Source: Candidatus Altimarinota bacterium | GTDB lineage: Bacteria; Patescibacteriota; Gracilibacteria; UBA4473 | Length of the DNA stretch: 55,154 nt | Reading direction: 5' to 3' | Assembly: GCA_021734525.1 (NCBI GenBank) | Contig: JAIPIW010000002.1 | Span: 1-55,154 of the forward strand | In this document: positions 27,201 to 36,400 of the stretch, one piece after another | Numbering within the stretch: position 1 is the first letter of the stretch | How the letters are laid out: the number at the start of each line of letters is the position of its first letter | Program-made: the position numbers and the translations under genes | Notes under the pieces: model-generated | Told to the model about the DNA's origin: nothing | Databases searched by the model: none | What the model saw: the letters and a program-made list of their open reading frames with translations, nothing else

Positions 27201-27318
27201 GGAGAAAATGAATATTTTATCGGAAAACGTATTGACCAAAGAAAAAGATGGTGGAAGATATTTCCGAAACACAGATGTTATCGAAAGGGTTTTAGGATCG
27301 TATAGTAAAACTCTTTAG
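21217..27318 (+). CDS. 2033-residue charged coiled-coil protein
   Basis: A very long protein with almost no hydrophobic segments. Residues about 380-1000 and 1000-1450 are dense in Lys and Glu with heptad-like runs (EKEKEVEKRKIEEGL, REGLQSELTKLLEDKRERE), so long coiled coils are expected. The last 550 residues are more globular and rich in Trp and aromatics (HLLGRKNFFHIPGDMDL, SEWGSDAGWKDSREKLLFEVG). No known domain or catalytic motif is recognised, and there is no signal peptide. A TAAAAT (21199-21204) lies 12 nt before the ATG. A later start at 21280 is possible but less supported. It lies between the VirB6-like gene and the giant secreted protein. Confidence 0.7.
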   Translation: MKFLRDQYLLPENDWKSRVIFMAEERVEVVKEEEKIDDILDNLFAFSVVKLKIINERANELTETQKAKFRDIIGYYLSLNDDMFANPPRILALIARGAVPNAEKFLSPIMRKKINEILDEKKKRLQELLKKDGPSWSPKQASQVCTLYNFLRTHGVNQQGELDDLFVKVQESLLSRAIPLANRFVETEVDGKTKVAQSETNKFRPLLSREKVLLLEVYRLFPNPEDWQGKASADDRKWQGHKEEWDKVFQTLSNSIARSLLSESDPDSNDPNLSLSWEILAEWNYDHRDEEEQVNENDPTEGIFLTFSEARKREEIEKLIKRGNAVQFLKFAAKADVLTATHVKALKDIENDEGGFLLNGLAPISREKFLQEVLGRTTSESEEETQYKENLESQKKDKDFFKKVFASIKKKEWEQSFKDNLVDIVSDNKDLDDLIQKFNDLSTKFDIDDPEEYPELINSLKNFLEGNSLKDKLAEIDIVKEFLDKAKSYEDKLTESSALEDNLVNSSDLRRTKVRGTINEEKEELDNYDKIKDLLKTEKEKEVEKRKIEEGLIAPILKNYEGKKEDSFGEDESEKKEILKLVEEYQETKEAWEDSRGSAEEKDKLRALDGIRDILLKQYYPYKKRESLSDGEKEKLAKIKKLGEEIQNSRDEQNKLSNEGENSKEEKEFFTDTIRKVKEIKESFWGKLETRIKLHQIRAADLDVLWHDLDEADKLEEERDDTKKINVDEEGKTKVSLATRPEITRFRDAFVKVLDQKIEKTKNRIKSGRIMDNEEDKHAPWLFDILDDEFLYDSLATSLEREGFDITRELEGDQIRTEMVQGALQHYRNRIIQGLKGEMYTEDKFGNEKDISEEVLSAWERLHTKIDSPKEIADLDADMKVIEKSYEKSKKKIEETNQKLTAIAENIYDKKLRTVLEDYGFEGEEIEGYIKKILVNPDLSDEGVTSREGLQSELTKLLEDKRERELNDEEKKNLECLVNRVLLEQVNPVITEQYMEGYYITEEKDISDEAKDIAGERDELRVKNEELKKRRAEKEAQILAEYQQVLDDVNATTAAEDVELKTIVKEIAGAVDIKERIKLIKELFIPYLKNKSVDLKNKLSDKTPWGDKKKLERLEERISDIEKLGIPETISGRLFIPGKNPLRKAEIQTREVKQDIFNSIKPLQRDLDKIRRGYLDLSTTDPYYEKKKEALKQEVVTLLGDWGIAGRKIRLQVKEMKEVCREIFSAETLFAQTFFLSVENIINELDGIFAELKPLTQPDTDFTGKGSLFERIEDGLNSIKYEVDFRDGFWAEQSKKADERQEALTKGAEKASEFGILQEREEGKKRYETKRTEFVKAFTDYRTSRDAIKKILETDIQKMSDEDFKKKFNISKEHAREVLDYQEGQNSKFKELWEKYGDTYFIDRWLERYDKSGEERVEALIDLGKLDEVTEAMKKSQIEAKNMVEWLEEYKKTKSHGARIKWTKFSIYDIYRVVAESFEKHSQNWKRDSDQAVTAIGATVLGTGNNFLGRIGQRWKQAGEETENQRVKEYETQYETQDGWGIQRVLYRTRNKDEARACINLLSKKGFLKWDDPKLWETLNHLLGRKNFFHIPGDMDLTSEKILKKIEGACEIIWTRDYFRAWDGELESNLKRAREGFNHEFAIYENDPKARTEIMADMLKRWSQGETEKIDPAKFEGFLFESFRLGKMNGLTDQRFYFMIMGVATINPRTGQSLLSRDIFMRINGEFLARFPHVDFFADKSSPKYKGRIVPKGTPGAEERAWNFSDYLEWAKMMGDGSGTYNPKEETAQKNSQKFFFQVIHMSPYGRDRVQRMQRMQGKEGDHDDAWAPFLEWTKAQTERHLHRLSDGAEKSSADYWRTFLSAFPVYMRHMDEYIRWGDSEWGSDAGWKDSREKLLFEVGERLRVGLTVVQAFLGNYISYAQGERATIFGEDEWEKEGSDYSPSLKDSKKEINKMMEMFIDATGDTDMQKYKDILDFEGYDYGTSPQQLKGNPEWEKMNILSENVLTKEKDGGRYFRNTDVIERVLGSYSKTL

Positions 27319-27329
27319 AAAGATTGATT

Positions 27330-27349
27330 TATTATATTATAATATAATA
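27330..27349. repeat. AT palindrome family, copy 5 (20 bp, perfect)
   Basis: A perfect palindrome 11 bp after the stop of the coiled-coil gene and before the promoter of the giant gene. Confidence 0.9.
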
Positions 27350-27381
27350 GAAATTACCTGATTATTACAAGAAGTTTTTTC

Positions 27382-27410
27382 TTGAATTTTTTAGTTAAAA
27401 ACGGCAAAAT
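27382..27410 (+). promoter_or_regulatory. Promoter of the giant gene
   Basis: TTGAAT (27382-27387) and CAAAAT (27405-27410) are 17 bp apart. The ATG at 27440 follows 29 nt later. The giant gene can thus be transcribed apart from the coiled-coil gene. Confidence 0.5.
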
Positions 27411-27439
27411 TTAACTACAAACAAACCCCAAAATTCCCC

Positions 27440-30400
27440 ATGTTCCCCCGTTTTAAAATAAAAATAAAACGAGCAATTGCTATTATGCTTATTTGCTCGA
27501 TACTAACGCCACTTACAGCAAGTCCTGTAGAGGCGACTTTGTTTGGTTTGTTTAAAGATACAGATACAGTCCCCAAAGTAGAAAGATTAAAGATTGTTTC
27601 TTTGTTAGTGGAAGAAGAATTATTAGATAAAAACTTCTTAGAAGATCGGAATTTGCCAGAAAAAATTAGACGTTATGCCATAGATATCCAAAATAAGCTT
27701 AATGCGAAAGTTGTCTTAGTTTCTGTACCTAGTACTGCTTCTCCTTTAGATATCTATGAAGGGAATGCTCATTTATATTTTTCTGGAACAGAACCGGAAG
27801 GACTGGCTCAGTTAGTGGGAACGGTACTAGTTGGGGATATTCCACTACCGATAGTAGAAAAAAATGGTAATTTTTGGCCAACTATTTTCCCCTACTTAGA
27901 TTTTGAAGATCCAGTTTACCAGTGGGACCCAGCAAAAGAACGGTTTGTTTTTCAGGGAGGTAATCATGAACCGGAAATTTGGCATGGTTGGATTAGAGCA
28001 GATAGTAGAATTAACGGTGGATGGGATGAGAAAAAACTCCAAGAATTCAAGGAAGATGAATTAATTTCTTATTTTGATGATAATCATAATTATCATGATG
28101 GAACGACTACTTATGACGAAAAGGTTTTCTATGCTGACCTACCTCGTCAGAAAGAAGGTCTTTCTGACGTCCTCAAAGAAAGATATGACAAGTGGATAGA
28201 ACATATCGAAGACATTGCCTACTTGAGATACAACAAACACTGGTTAGAAGATGTCTTGGATGATTCTAGTGATATGAGCAAAATCGCTTGGGATTTTTTA
28301 GATCCGGATGCCTCTCCAGATGAGGTTCCAGACTTGGGAGAATCTGCTAAAAAAATGCCAGATATTCATACGAAAAGTATCCTAGATAATTTTGTCCGGC
28401 GTTATTTTGAATCTTGGAAAAATTATCTTTCCCTACTTAATACCCGTATTGGTAATGCAGGACGTTGGGATGGGGGAGATATAGATACCACTATCTCCTT
28501 AGTTTCTACTAAAGATGAAAATGCAGCGGTAAAATTAAAGAATTTTAATGATGATTTGGAAACGAGGTTAAATACTGTTTTAGTAGCTAACAATATTGCC
28601 GAAAATATTTCCATTCTAGAAACTCCAGCAGGTTTACCAAATTACTGGAATGGGATTTCTAAAGCAGATTTAACGGCAGAAGATTGTTCGCTCCTTCGTG
28701 GTAGTCCGCGGACTACTAATCATCCGATTGCTCAGATGGTTGAGGCTAATCGGTCATACAATTTATCTTTGATAAACACTACAGATTCTTGTTTGGCGGG
28801 GCACTCTAGTTGCTGTGCAGAAGATACCATCTTTGATTCCGGTACTTTTACGATGACCAATACAGATTGTAATGTCGCTAATGCCACCCTACCAATCTTT
28901 GACATTACTGGAACTACTGAAAAAACTTCTGGAGACAGGGGAACAGAAGCTTGTGATGGGTTAATTATTAAACCAGATGGTGGTGGTAATCCAGATGATG
29001 ATTTCAACGAAGATATAACTTTTGTAAATCGTTTTGATTCTCTGCTCTATCACGTGGAACCTACTGCGGCCACAATTTCTGCCCAGTTAGATAATATTGG
29101 TACAGTAGCTATTCCAGTAGATGATCCACGCGGATTTTCTTTTTATGATCATGCTAAAGATTTTCAACGGGTAGATTATTTTAATGCCTTTGATTTACGG
29201 GACCAGTATTTAGATTTATCACTAGCAGAAGTATCTGGAGCAGATATGTTGGAGATTTCTGGTGGAGTATACGGAGCCCTTTCTCAAGCAGATGTAGATG
29301 TCTTACCTGCAGAAAAAAAATCAGAATTACTAGATAATCTGCGTCGCAAACTATTACGAGAAAGATTACAAACTGATATCCAAGCCAAAATTTCAGAAAT
29401 CAATGCTATTATTACCGCAGGTAATACTGCTAGTAATGATCGCCTAACAACAGACAGAGCTACCCAGTGGCCTGGGACTCCTTGTGTGAAGCCGGGAGGA
29501 TATCAGTGTGCGATTGATCCATTCGATGATGATGAATGTCGAGAATATACCCAGACAGAAACTACTCCAGAAACGCTAACTACCAAAATAGTATGGGAGG
29601 AGACTTGTACTTGGACTAAGATTTTAGATCCACTAGATACGCAGGTATATACAGATTCTATTACTCGTTATTACGAAACAGCAACTAGTGTTCCAGATGA
29701 TGTTTTTGATAGTCTTGTAGATGATGAGCATCTGAATCAAATAGCAGAAGCTCTTATTTGGTTAGATAAAGATATTGCGGAAAAGAATCGCTTAGTTTTA
29801 GAAAAAGCTTTTTCTCCAGTAAACGAAGCTAGAGACTTCTTTTTGGATAGCACTTTTCATGATGGTTATGAATTAGTAGAGATTGTGGCGGAAAAAGCAG
29901 AAGCTTCTCAAGATGGAAATACTGGTATTAAATTTGCTTTCGAACAAGGCGAAGATCCAGATGATGCTAAATTCCAAGAAGCAAAAACAAAAGCTTCTCT
30001 TTTTTCCTTTAAGAAAGACACAACAGATTCTCGGAAAGATACTGGTCTTTTCGGGGGAGATTTTGCTCAGAAGTTTTTAGGACAAAAACAAGCGGATGGA
30101 AAAGCTAGATGTGAAGGAATGGATATTGTGGGTTGGTTTCCTTGTTTTCTGGCTTGGCAGGTAGAACTACCTAGTTTCCTTGATCAAAAACTGTTTGCTA
30201 TTAGTGGCTTACCAAAACTAGAAGATCTAAATCCTTTTGATAAGTTGTCTAAATCTAAATCAAATGGTCCGAAAGTTTTTTCTCCTTTTGAGAAAACTAC
30301 GTTAGATGACGTTAATTCTCTTAAAATAGAACCAGAAGAAGTCTTAATTTCTGGTACCCAGACTAGTCCAGTAGACATTATTGTTTCATTGGTAAATAAA

Positions 30401-33400
30401 GCGGGACAGGTAATTGAATCTGACTTTTCTACAGAAGTTAGTTTGTATTTTGGAACTTCAGATGCGGCTAAATTTTTCCGGATTCATCCTGCACAAAACG
30501 TAAAAGTAATTTCCGGTAAGGCGCGTTTTTCTCTAATTCCTAAAACCAGTGAATTTGGTGGAAAGTTTTCTTTTGCTGCAGAAACCACAGAAGTAAAATC
30601 TAAATTAATTCCGATCACCGTCACAAGAAACTCACTTTTTACTACTATAGACAAGGAAGAAGTTATCGTGAAGGATAAGGAAGGAGTACTTATCAAAGTT
30701 AGTGTGCAAGATTTTGCGGGCAAACTTTCTTTAGCAGAAGATGACAAAGAATTAGTATTTCTTTCTGACTGGGGAACTTTTTCAGATTCTGGTCGACAAA
30801 AAATTAAAAAAGGACAAGCAGAAATAAAGTTCTATGCAGATAAAGTTTCTGGTCCTGGCAAGATATACATTCAGGACACAGAAAGAACTTTACCAAAAGA
30901 AGAACTAGAAATAGAAGTTTTGCCGGATAAACCAGCTAAGCTGGAGTTTATTACCAAGCAGAATTATTTAGTAAAAGGGGCTGGGTTTGTACCAGTGGAA
31001 GTACAACTATTAGATCAGTGGGGGAATCTGGTAGAAAATGAAACTGCTCATACCCTAACTTGGAAAGGAACCAACTTAGAGATAGAGGGTTTGGAAGAAG
31101 GAAAACTAGAATTAAAACAGGAAGTTTCTGGTAGAACAGCTGAGATTATGGTGCGACCAAGAGTGGGGTCTTCTGTTGCAAAATTAGAAGTTACTTCTGA
31201 CTTATTTGCCGAAGAAGAGACAATAATTCTTCCTAAAAAAGAAGATGGGTTTTTACAAAAAATAATACCTAAGTTTTTGCAAAATAATCTACTTTTTGAA
31301 ACAGAAGAGACCCCTAAATTAGAGGAATTAGAGCATGATATTACCGTTGATGACGGGGATAAGGCAGGACCTGCGGGTCATGCCTTCGGGGAATTAGAAG
31401 AAGTAATAGAATCGGAACAAAATTCTAGATTTATCAAGAACTTTATTGTTCCAGAAAAAGCGATTCTTAATTCGGTCATTACCAGTGATAGTATTACGGT
31501 TGGAGAAGAAACTCCAATCCAAATTTCTTTAAAAGCAGAAACTATTGGCGGAAACCAGATTAATGGTTCGTTTGAAGTTCAAATTTCTACTGAACCTAAA
31601 GATCTAGGTCACTTTCCAGCTAAGGTGAACCTGGAGGAAGGTTTAGGACAATTTGATATTTTTTCCGGTACTAGATCTGGAGAAGTAAAAGTTACATTAA
31701 CCAGTCTCGGCTTTGAAGAAAGATCTTTTGTCATTGATATCCAACCAGGAGAGCCCAAAAAGATTCTTATTTCCTCGGAGAAAAACACTATCGATGTGGA
31801 TGATCCGCATTCAGACATTATGGTGGATATCAAAGTAGTAGATGAATTTGGTAATATTGCTACCTCCTTTATAGACGCAGTTTATCTAAGCCCCAATGAG
31901 CCAGATCTTTTGGTGCAGTCGGACAGAGAGGAGTTAATAGATTTAGGTGTTTTTGACAAAGCAGATCCACGTTACGTGGGACTGGCTAATCAAGGAAGTA
32001 CGGAAAGAGCTTTAGGTACTTCTCCAGATGATAGTTTAGTAACTATCGAAAGTAACGGGAAAATATACATGTCTAATGGAATTGGGGAAGCCAGGGTTTC
32101 TGCGAGAACCACTAATACTGGAAAAGTTTTTCTGACAGCTAAAGCAGAAGCAGAGTATGACCTTATTCCCGACGCCTTAGAGTTTGAAATAACAAAATTC
32201 CTAACCGTAGAAGAAGTAGAAGATTTAACTCCAAAATCTTTAACAGCACTTATTTTAGGATTCGATTCGGGAGACTTAATTGCAGATAAAAATTTTGCTA
32301 ATAGATTTTTGCATGTGGGAGAAACTCAGAGTGTGGGGGCACTACTTACTCCACCTCATCCTAAAAAAGTATTAGGCTACCTAACTCCGCAGGGAGAGAT
32401 TATTAATGATTTAGAATTGGAACTAGATTATGGTGAATTCTTTGAAACAAAATTCTTAGTAGAAGATCGTTGGGTGGTAACAGGAAGAGTTCTTTTCCAA
32501 AATGGCAAGACAGAAAAGAAAGATAATAAGGAAGTAAAAGAAGTTAGCTTCACCGTGGGGAATAAGAAAGAATCTCCTGGTTGGTATTTTGTGCCAGATG
32601 GAGAAAAGGAATTAGAGTTAACGGAGAAAAATAGGATGTTATATTATAATATGCTACCTGTTTTATCTGTTTCCAATCAAGGAGGTATTGCGGTACAAAA
32701 TGGAGGAGTAGACTTTAGGAATAAGGCAGGATCACTTCTAGAATGGGAAGTTTATTTGCTGGATGAGAAACTAGGGGATTTAGTTGCGGTACTGGATGAG
32801 AAAAAGACTCTTGTCATGACAGAATCAGAAATGAAAGATCGAACAGATGGCGGTATTTTTATTATCCGTCAGTCAGCAGATATTAGGATAAAAGAAGCTT
32901 TTGTAGGAAAAACAACTAATGATGAAAGGGGATTAGTATTTGTTTCGGCGACGGAAGAAGAAGAGGCCAGTAAGATTTTAGGATCGCCTAAACTTTCTGC
33001 CGAAGATGTTCAAGATGATGAAAATATTGTTTGGAATTCTGCTTGGAAACCAGGAGCGTTTTTTGCGGCAGGAAATTCAATTGGAAAATCTGTGCAATGG
33101 GGTTCTAGTGATAATTTTATTTTACTAGGAGATCCAACCGTTAATGTTCCAACAGAAAATACTCGGTCTTCGCTTCTCCTTACTCCAGATTTAGGAGAAC
33201 AACTTTGGAAAACTCCGAACAGTTTGCCAATTGATCAGATCTTAGTAGCAGATCTTAATGGAGACAGTAATCCAGATATTCTTAACCTAGTTGGTGATGA
33301 ATTACATGCTTTGTATCAGGATGATACTGCTACAGATAACTTTAGGCATACCGGTTCCATCATTCGTTTTGCGGATGGAGTTAGAGAAGAAGTGATTGAA

Positions 33401-36400
33401 CTGGATAATGATTGGGATGGTTTTTCTGATTTAATTCATTTAAATGATCAGGGAAAATTAGTGTTTCATCGGAACACTAATGGAACTTTTGCTAGAGAAA
33501 AGTTTGTCATTGAAGGAGTAGATTCTCCGATAACCAAAGTCCTTTCTGGTAATATTAATAACGACAATTATCTGACAGATTTAGTTTTTGCGGATGAATT
33601 AAGGAATCTTTGGGTTGGTTTTGGAACGGAAGATTCTGGGGTGTTTAGACCAATTTATAAAATTGGTAATTTTGGACCTTCTTTTGCAAAAATAGAGGAA
33701 GATTTTTCGGTTGCAGAACAACAAGACCCAGAACGTTGGTATATTAAGAAGAATGATTTTGAATATTTAGATCAGTTTCTAGTTTCTTTTACTGGAATTA
33801 AAAATGAAATAGATGAAGTTGTTACTCCTAAAGAAGTTATTTTTGCAATAGAAAACCCAAATTCTTCCAAAAAGGAAGATATAAGAACTTTCCTAACAGT
33901 TCCATATAATGGAGAAATAGATGTACAACTCCAGATTACGTCAGAAAAAACAACCCTAGAAGCAGGTGATGAATTAGTAGTAGAATTTACCTTTGATGCC
34001 GGACAAGACATTTCTGATTTAGAATTAATTGTTCCCGACTTAAATGGTTTCCAAATTGTACCAGATAGTTTGTCATGTGAAGATTGTTCTCAAGAACCAC
34101 AGATTTATAATTCCCAAGAAGAAGGGGCATTATGGATTTATGGTTTAAATTTAGAAAAAAGGAGACCAGTTACTTTATCTTGGAAACTACAGGCAACTAG
34201 TTTTGCTGACTTAGATTTCTTGGTTTTTGATTTCCAAGGAAATGACAAAATAGACGATATTGCTATTCCGCAAACACTAGCAGATGGTACCCATAATTTT
34301 GTGCAGTATGTTTCCATAGCCGAAAATAAAGCAGTTAAAAAACTTTCTTGGTTGCATAATATGACTAAGAAATTAACAGCCGCCTTCTTAGGTGATCCTA
34401 ATGAAGATGAGGAAGGAAATGAGTTCCTGCATTCCAAGCAGGTAGATGGATTTACACCACCCGCCACTCCAGATCCTACAGATGGAAAGAGTGGTGGAGA
34501 CTTATATCGGAAAATGCTTTATCCGTATCAGAATGATTCTAATGCCGATGGATTACCTGACTTATACGAAGGATTTGGTGATTTAGACTTTATGTTTGGT
34601 TGTGGGGGATGTGGTTTACCAATTCCATCTATTGCCTTTTTGGCACCTGGAAGCCAAGCGCTATATGTTCCACCATTTTCAGTACCTTTGCCGTCTTTTG
34701 GTTTTCCTATTTTCTGGATTGGTCCAAGTTTACCCATAGTTTATTCTGCTGCTGGTCCACCTACTTCATTTTTTAGGATCTATGTTATGCCAACCACTAC
34801 TGCTCAGGTGGGTTTGAGTATTTGTTTGGGACCGCAAACTAGCTTTTTAGTTCCTCCGGCTTGGATACCGAATTGTTTTGTAGTAGTTCCACCACTACTA
34901 GAAATGCTAGGAGCTTGTCCGGCTAATGGAGGAGGAGGTAGCGAAGGAACAATTAGTCCGGAAGACTTAATGCGAATTGCTCAAGAGGATGCGGCAGAGC
35001 AAGAGAGTTTTAATAAAAAAGACAAAGATGGAAATACTGTTATGAAGGATGGTAAACCTGTCAGGGAAACCAAAAAAGATAAGAAGAAAAGACTTGTTTT
35101 GCCGAAGATTTCAAATCTAAAAAGTTCGGCAGCAGACATAATATCTGAATGGAAGGATCAGCAATTCCAAGAAGTTCAACAGTATAAACTACCAATTATA
35201 AAATTAATTGTTCCTAAAATTCCTTTTGTTCCCGAATTTGATGCCACTACTCAAGCGAGAGGAGGAGATATTGGGGTAGAATCCAAAGGTAGTTTGTTAT
35301 CTGCAGGAGGAAAAGAACAAACTATCAGAGATGATGCTAATTTTGTGGAAAAGGGCTTAGATGAACTAGGTTTTTATGAGTCTCCTTGGGTTACTGTAAG
35401 CAGAAGAGAGTTTAAGATCCCTTATCCTGTAATTCCCGGAGAACAATTTGCTGAATGGGAAATTCAGTATGAAGAACAAAAGAAAAAGATTGAAGAATTC
35501 TTTGATTATGGTTGGAAGGATAAATGGGAGGCAATTAAAGAAGAGTTAAATGACAAATGGGAATCATTTATTAAAAAAGAAGAACGAGAAGAGTTTAGTA
35601 AACGTCATAAAGAAGCTTGTGAATATGGTGATGATGACACTTGTTATGAATTCTGGAGAGAACAACCTTTCTTGCATGATTTCCTTGTTTCTATTGAAGA
35701 CAATCAGAAGGCTTGGGAACAGAATAAGATTGCTTTTGAGAAGAATAAGGAAGCCTTAAATTCTTATAAAAAAATTCCAGAAGAATATAAGAAGTTCAAA
35801 GAAAGGCTGTGGAGACAGGTAGAACAGTTTAAAGAATTAAAAGATATATTTGATGGTTACTTTAGTGGTTGGTTAGAAACCAATGGAAAAGTAATTGACC
35901 AATGGAAATCTTTTATTGCTTATTTAAGAGAACTTTTTGGGTCTTGGAACAAGATAAATAATCCCTTCAAGGACTTTAAATTAAAGTGTCCGACTTGTGC
36001 GGTTAATAGGGGTTCAAGTACCGAATGGATGATGCGGCTACTGGTGGGATCCATAAAGTTACCAGTTATTCCAATGCCCAAACTTCCTAATATTATTCTA
36101 GATTTTACTAGATTATCTTTTGCTCTAGATGTGGAGGTGCCAGATATGACTTTTGAAAAAGTAGATTTAACTTTAGGAGATATCCCTGATTTTACCGGAT
36201 TCTTTGATTTTAATATTGATTGGACAGTAGGAAGTCCAAAGATTCCTCCCTTAAAAATAATGCCGGTAATTCCTGTTTTACCCTCAATTCCTAGTATTAG
36301 TTTTGATATTCCAGTTCCATCAATATCTTTGCCTGTGTTACCGGTTCTTATTGGTCCGCCAATAATTCCAGATATTTTGGCACCATTTAAGAAGATTATT